A stretch of 19,524 nucleotides of DNA from CAZUMH01 sp964621645 (GTDB lineage Bacteria; Zhuqueibacterota; QNDG01; JAGLOF01): positions 1 through 19,524 of the forward strand of contig CAZUMH010000066.1 in NCBI GenBank assembly GCA_964621645.1. The letters run 5' to 3'. Made by a program: the position numbers and the translations under genes. Each line of letters starts with the position of its first letter. The first letter of the stretch is position 1. This document shows positions 16,267 through 19,524 of this stretch, in pieces. The notes under the pieces were generated by a model that was not told the origin of the DNA, ran no database searches, and saw only the letters and a list, made by a program, of their open reading frames with translations.

Positions 16267-16355
16267 CGGTACCTCTTTCCTTATTAGCAACTTTTCTCCC
16301 TCTTTCAGTTATCACGGCGGATATCTGTATTCCAATCCACTTCGAATGATTCCGC

Positions 16356-16769
16356 TTAACTTTCCGTGGCCTGTATTGTTTCTTGTTCCGCCCTTTTTAG
16401 CAATCTGGCAATAACATCCATGACAATATGAGCACTGGTAGTCTTGACAATATAGGCATCCGCACCGCAGGCCCTGGCCGTTTCACTGTCCTCCTCCAGA
16501 TCCCGTGAGGTCAACATGATAACAGGAATATGCTTATAACGTTCATCAAACTTCAGTAAGCGGCTTATTTTATGACCATCCATGTTGGGAAGCACAAGAT
16601 CACTGATGATGAGATCCGGAACGATCCGCTTGGCCAGATTCAATCCCTCTAGTCCGTCCTCTGCTGTAAAAACCAGGTAGCCGGCTGCTTCTAACCGAAG
16701 CTTCATAATTTTCAGAAATGCTTTGTTATCCTCGATCATAACAATCCGTTTGGCCTCATCACGACTCAT
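16356..16769 (-). CDS. stand-alone receiver (CheY-like) response regulator
   Basis: The 137-residue protein is a single receiver domain with no output domain: 'IEDN' (Glu13/Asp14), phosphoacceptor Asp57 in 'ISDLVLPNMDG', 'MLTSRD' and 'YIVKTT' with the conserved lysine. It probably passes phosphate between kinases or binds a target directly, as single-domain receivers do. The start at 16769 is chosen because AAGGAGG (16775-16781) lies five bases before it; an upstream ATG at 16787 would overlap the preceding frame and lie behind this site. The gap to the preceding frame is 10 bases, indicating co-transcription. Confidence 0.9.
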   Translation of the reverse strand: MSRDEAKRIVMIEDNKAFLKIMKLRLEAAGYLVFTAEDGLEGLNLAKRIVPDLIISDLVLPNMDGHKISRLLKFDERYKHIPVIMLTSRDLEEDSETARACGADAYIVKTTSAHIVMDVIARLLKRAEQETIQATES

Positions 16770-16774
16770 CTTTG

Positions 16775-16781
16775 CCTCCTT
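16775..16781 (-). promoter_or_regulatory. ribosome binding site deciding start of stand-alone receiver
   Basis: AAGGAGG on the minus strand lies five bases before ATG 16769 and overlaps the stop codon of the preceding frame. Confidence 0.75.
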
Positions 16782-17019
16782 AGGCATCCTGGCCGTTAAT
16801 CAAGAGTGTCTCAACAGAACTGATCAGTTTCCCTGGTTGAACAGGCTTCTCCAGTATTGGTATAATTTGTAAAATGTGCTTTTGGTTTCCTTTTCCTTGT
16901 TCAACACTGGATGAACTCATAATCAGGATTGGGATATTACCTGTCTCGGGTTCCTGCTTGAGTTTCTCTATAACCTGATAGCCATTCATGCCAGGCAGCA
17001 TCATGTCCAGCACTATCAC
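16780..17019 (-). CDS. second half of a receiver domain, split from the kinase by a frameshift
   Basis: This frame of 79 residues begins in the middle of a receiver: 'IVLDMMLPGMNGYQVI' carries the phosphoacceptor Asp, and 'ILIMSSSS' and 'ILEKPV' with the conserved lysine follow. The first half (beta1 to alpha2) sits at the end of the kinase frame at 17016-18260, one reading frame away. A GTG at 17019 overlaps the kinase stop by four bases (GTGA), but half a receiver would not fold alone. I read both as one REC-HisKA-HATPase-REC gene interrupted by loss of one base, either real or a sequencing error. Confidence 0.8.
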   Translation of the reverse strand: MIVLDMMLPGMNGYQVIEKLKQEPETGNIPILIMSSSSVEQGKGNQKHILQIIPILEKPVQPGKLISSVETLLINGQDA

Positions 17020-18260
17020 GCCGGCCGGTCACTTCTGGGCTTCAGAAACGCTTCTTCGCCGTTATAAGCCTCGATAAAATTGAAACCTTTATGATTCAGG
17101 GAATTCTCGACCTGCTTCACTACCTGCCTCTCGTCACCGACAGCCAATATGCTGGGATTATCCATCTTTTTCAGCGTGAAGAAGAACGTTGTTCCTGTTC
17201 CCAATTTCGATTTGGCCCAGATCCTGCCGCCGTGTTTCTCCACCAAACCCTTGGCTATGGTTAATCCCAATCCCGTTCCCTTGTAACCGGGCCCATCCAC
17301 GCGTCCAAACTGTTCGAATTTTGAAAAGAGTTTTTCCATATTTTCCCGGGATATCCCCACACCGGTATCAACCACACTGCAGATATATTCCTTCTTCTCT
17401 TCCCTGACCGTCAGGGTGACACTGCCTCCCGCTTTGGTGTAGCGCATGGCGTTGCTTACCAGATTGTAGAATATCTGGATGACCTTGTCCCGGTCCGCAT
17501 AGACTGGAGCTTCTCTTTCCTGATAATCCAAATTAAGCGTTATTGATTTCTTTTCAGCCTCGGACGAGAAAGTTTTATGAATCTTTTGGACCAGGGCGGA
17601 AAGATCAAAGAAATCCTTGTGCAAAGTAACTTTGCCGGCCTCAATTTTAGACATATCGAGGAGATCGGTAATAAGACGAGTGAGCTGATTGATGTTGTCC
17701 AGTGTATCCTGCAGGAGATCCTTCTGTGTTTCGTTCAGCTTTCCCGGAATCTCATCGAGGCAGAGCGTAACACCTCCCTTCATCACAGCCAAAGGAGTTC
17801 GCAGTTCGTGAGAGACCATTGAAAGAAAATCACTTTTCAGTTTGTCCAGTTCCTGAAGCCCTTTAATGTGACCTTCCAGCTGGTTATGTAAATCAACCAT
17901 GCGCTTGCCCACCTCTACCCGGGCATGCAGTTCTTTAGGATTAAAGGGTTTAATCAAATAGTCGTCTGCTCCTGTATCCAGGCCCAGGGCAATATCATCC
18001 TTCTGGCTCTTCGCTGTCAGCAGGATGAGGTACTTATAAGCCTCTGGATTTTCCTCCCGCACCTTTCTAATAACCTCAACACCATCCATCTCTGGCATCA
18101 TCCAGTCCAGTATGGCCAGCTGCGGCGCTTCATCCTGCTGCAATATCTTCCAGGCTTCACGTCCGTTTGTTGTCGGCACGACTTCATATCCTCTTTTTTC
18201 CAGAGAGGCCTGCAGCAGCTTGCGTGAAACGATGTCGTCTTCAGCGATGAGAATCTTCAT
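17016..18260 (-). CDS. REC-HisKA-HATPase histidine kinase with interrupted C-terminal REC
   Basis: The 414 visible residues start with a receiver (1-120): Asp8/Asp9, phosphoacceptor Asp52, Lys104 in 'LIKPF'. A short coiled linker leads to HisKA with His151 in 'SHELRTP', then HATPase_c with 'NLVSNAMRYT' (N box), 'DTGVGI' (G1), 'FEQF' (F box) and 'GTGLGL' (G2). No membrane segment is visible, so it is cytoplasmic and probably driven by phosphorylation of its own receiver. From about 372 a second receiver begins ('SILAVGDER') and stops at TGA after 'SDRPA'; the rest continues in another frame. The first acidic residue of that receiver is Gly instead of Asp, which would also weaken it. The gene follows the hybrid kinase by 52 bases and leads the two receivers downstream. 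Confidence 0.92.
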   Translation of the reverse strand: MKILIAEDDIVSRKLLQASLEKRGYEVVPTTNGREAWKILQQDEAPQLAILDWMMPEMDGVEVIRKVREENPEAYKYLILLTAKSQKDDIALGLDTGADDYLIKPFNPKELHARVEVGKRMVDLHNQLEGHIKGLQELDKLKSDFLSMVSHELRTPLAVMKGGVTLCLDEIPGKLNETQKDLLQDTLDNINQLTRLITDLLDMSKIEAGKVTLHKDFFDLSALVQKIHKTFSSEAEKKSITLNLDYQEREAPVYADRDKVIQIFYNLVSNAMRYTKAGGSVTLTVREEKKEYICSVVDTGVGISRENMEKLFSKFEQFGRVDGPGYKGTGLGLTIAKGLVEKHGGRIWAKSKLGTGTTFFFTLKKMDNPSILAVGDERQVVKQVENSLNHKGFNFIEAYNGEEAFLKPRSDRPA

Positions 18261-18312
18261 TATTTCCCTTTTTCTTTGACTTCCGTATTATCCGCTGGTT
18301 TTTCATTAAGTT

Positions 18313-19524
18313 TTACGCCTTCAGTTCTCCCTTGCCCAGCTGATTGGTTATTAGAAAGTTATTCACTCTTTCCAGCTCGGACCGCAGACGGTTGAATACC
18401 TCACGTGCCCCTTCGGTCTGACCCTGACGGCCGATCTCCTCCAGCTCATACGCCAGCTCATAGGCCGCGTCAGCACCGAAATTCCCGACGGCCCCTTTGA
18501 GACTGTGGGCGCTCATTTCCAGTTTGGCCATATCCTCTGAGGCAATCTCCCGCTCAAGTTCCTTTAGCTGGTGCGAAATATCCTCCACAAACATCTCAAC
18601 CAGTTCACCCAGAAGGTTCCGATCGCCGTCCACCGACTCAAGAGCCCGGGACAGATCAATTGCGGGTTTATTGTTTTTATCCTTTCCAGTAGAGCCTTTA
18701 TTATCGGCCCTCTCTCCACCGATGTCCGCGGTCCGGGCCACCCGGCAGCGTTCCACCGCTGCGTACAACTCTTCCGCCTTCATGGGCTTGGAAACATAAT
18801 CATCCATCCCGCCCGCCAGACATTTTTCCCGGTCACCCTTCATGGCGTGAGCCGTCATGGCGATAATGGGAATATGACCGCCCCGGCTCTGTTCCTCTTC
18901 CCGGATCCGCCGGGTGGCCTCCATGCCGTCGGTGCCCGGCATCTGAACATCCATCAATATCAGATCATAATTACCCGACCGCCAGGCCTCAACCGCGGCC
19001 TCTCCGTCATGCACCGAGGTGGATTTCAATCCCTTTTTATTCAAAAGCGATTCCGCCAGTTTGCAATTGATAGCATTGTCCTCCGCTATCAGAATCTGCA
19101 GGCTTACCCCTTCATCCACTCCGGACATCATTCCCTCCTGATGACTGTTTTTCACCTCTTCGAATCTTTCTCTTCCCGCCTCACCCAACACCGACAGGAC
19201 GGCATTGAACAGATCAGAGGGTCTCGCCGGCTTGGTCAGATAAGCCCCGATTTTCATAGTATCCAGGAGTTCCTTCGCTCCTCCCCGAGTAGAAGAAGAG
19301 AGCATAATCAGCGGCAGATTCTCGGTCCCTGGTCGCTGTCGCAGCCGCTCTGCCAGCTGAAATCCATCCATCCCCGGCATGTTCACATCCAGAATGGCCA
19401 GGCCATACTTCTCTGTTTCTGTTAAAAGAAGTTCTTCCGCCGCCTCGCCGCTGCTCACGCAAACGACTCGCATCCCCCAACTGGCCAGCATCTCCTTAAG
19501 AACATGCTGGTTGGTATTGTTGTC
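18313..19524 (-). CDS. hybrid histidine kinase C-terminus (REC-REC-HPt), partial
   Basis: The frame is open at the right edge, showing 403 C-terminal residues. It begins inside a receiver ('DNNTNQHVLKEML', typical of the start of hybrid-kinase receivers), with phosphoacceptor Asp at visible residue 46 in 'AILDVNMPGMDG'. A second receiver follows ('ILIAEDNAINCKL', Asp at visible residue 192 in 'LILMDVQMPGTDG', 'VSKPMK'). The end is an HPt domain with the phosphorylatable His at visible residue 340 in 'SAHSLKGAVGNFGA'. This is the usual layout of the end of BarA/EvgS-like phosphorelay kinases; the sensor and kinase core would lie beyond the window. The ATG at 19491 lies inside the first receiver and is not a start. 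It is the upstream-most gene of the signalling cluster seen here. Confidence 0.92.
   Translation of the reverse strand, partial: DNNTNQHVLKEMLASWGMRVVCVSSGEAAEELLLTETEKYGLAILDVNMPGMDGFQLAERLRQRPGTENLPLIMLSSSTRGGAKELLDTMKIGAYLTKPARPSDLFNAVLSVLGEAGRERFEEVKNSHQEGMMSGVDEGVSLQILIAEDNAINCKLAESLLNKKGLKSTSVHDGEAAVEAWRSGNYDLILMDVQMPGTDGMEATRRIREEEQSRGGHIPIIAMTAHAMKGDREKCLAGGMDDYVSKPMKAEELYAAVERCRVARTADIGGERADNKGSTGKDKNNKPAIDLSRALESVDGDRNLLGELVEMFVEDISHQLKELEREIASEDMAKLEMSAHSLKGAVGNFGADAAYELAYELEEIGRQGQTEGAREVFNRLRSELERVNNFLITNQLGKGELKA

Noticed and set aside
16267..16290. TTG start giving eight extra residues to the last response regulator
   Set aside because: ATG 16266 gives the normal receiver N-terminus and has its own ribosome binding site.
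17010..17030. Programmed -1 frameshift in the kinase gene
   Set aside because: No slippery X-XXY-YYZ heptamer or clear downstream structure is visible; loss of one base explains it more simply.
1..19524. CRISPR array, tRNA or rRNA genes
   Set aside because: I saw no regularly spaced short repeats and no tRNA or rRNA-like sequence on either strand.

Overview
The window looks like a piece of a bacterial genome from the FCB (Fibrobacterota-Chlorobiota-Bacteroidota) superphylum or a related candidate phylum such as Marinimicrobia, KSB1, Calditrichota or Ignavibacteria. The main pointer is the C-terminal 'NYPNPFNPN' sorting domain at the end of the gene at 9436, a hallmark of type IX secretion (T9SS) cargo in these groups. 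Clear AGGAGG-type ribosome binding sites and bacterial hybrid histidine kinases agree. I cannot name a genus. There are no rRNA, tRNA, transposase or CRISPR features.

Layout: (1) 1-5109, minus strand, the first 1703 residues of a giant secreted protein, open at the left edge. It has a signal peptide, an SGNH/GDSL esterase (CE3-like), two related jelly-roll-type modules around a fibronectin III domain, a CBM6-like module that appears to be inserted into an Ig-like domain, and a series of Ig-like repeats. (2) 5446-7857, plus strand, a two-gene operon of aspartate-semialdehyde dehydrogenase (asd) and a PLP-dependent aminotransferase, with a good promoter before and a terminator after it. (3) 8055-9071, minus strand, two abutting cysteine-rich ORFs, one secreted, whose style differs from everything around them. 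(4) 9436-15477, plus strand, three secreted proteins: one with a cohesin-like module, an Asp-box propeller and a T9SS tail, then two paralogs built of CARDB repeats ending in near-identical type I dockerin-like modules. A terminator follows. (5) 15661-19524, minus strand, a phosphorelay cluster read from the right edge leftward: the tail of a hybrid kinase (REC-REC-HPt), a REC-HisKA-HATPase kinase whose second REC is split by a frameshift, a stand-alone receiver, and a receiver with a Cys/His-rich C-terminal motif.

The most interesting reading is that region 4 encodes a small cohesin-dockerin surface assembly: a T9SS-exported protein offering a cohesin, and two adhesin-like, non-catalytic partners carrying dockerins. 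The CBM-bearing esterase in region 1 suggests polysaccharide as a target. The physical pairing is inferred from domain recognition and gene order; no structure or binding data can be seen from sequence alone. The signalling cluster converges on region 4 but nothing in the sequence proves that it regulates it.
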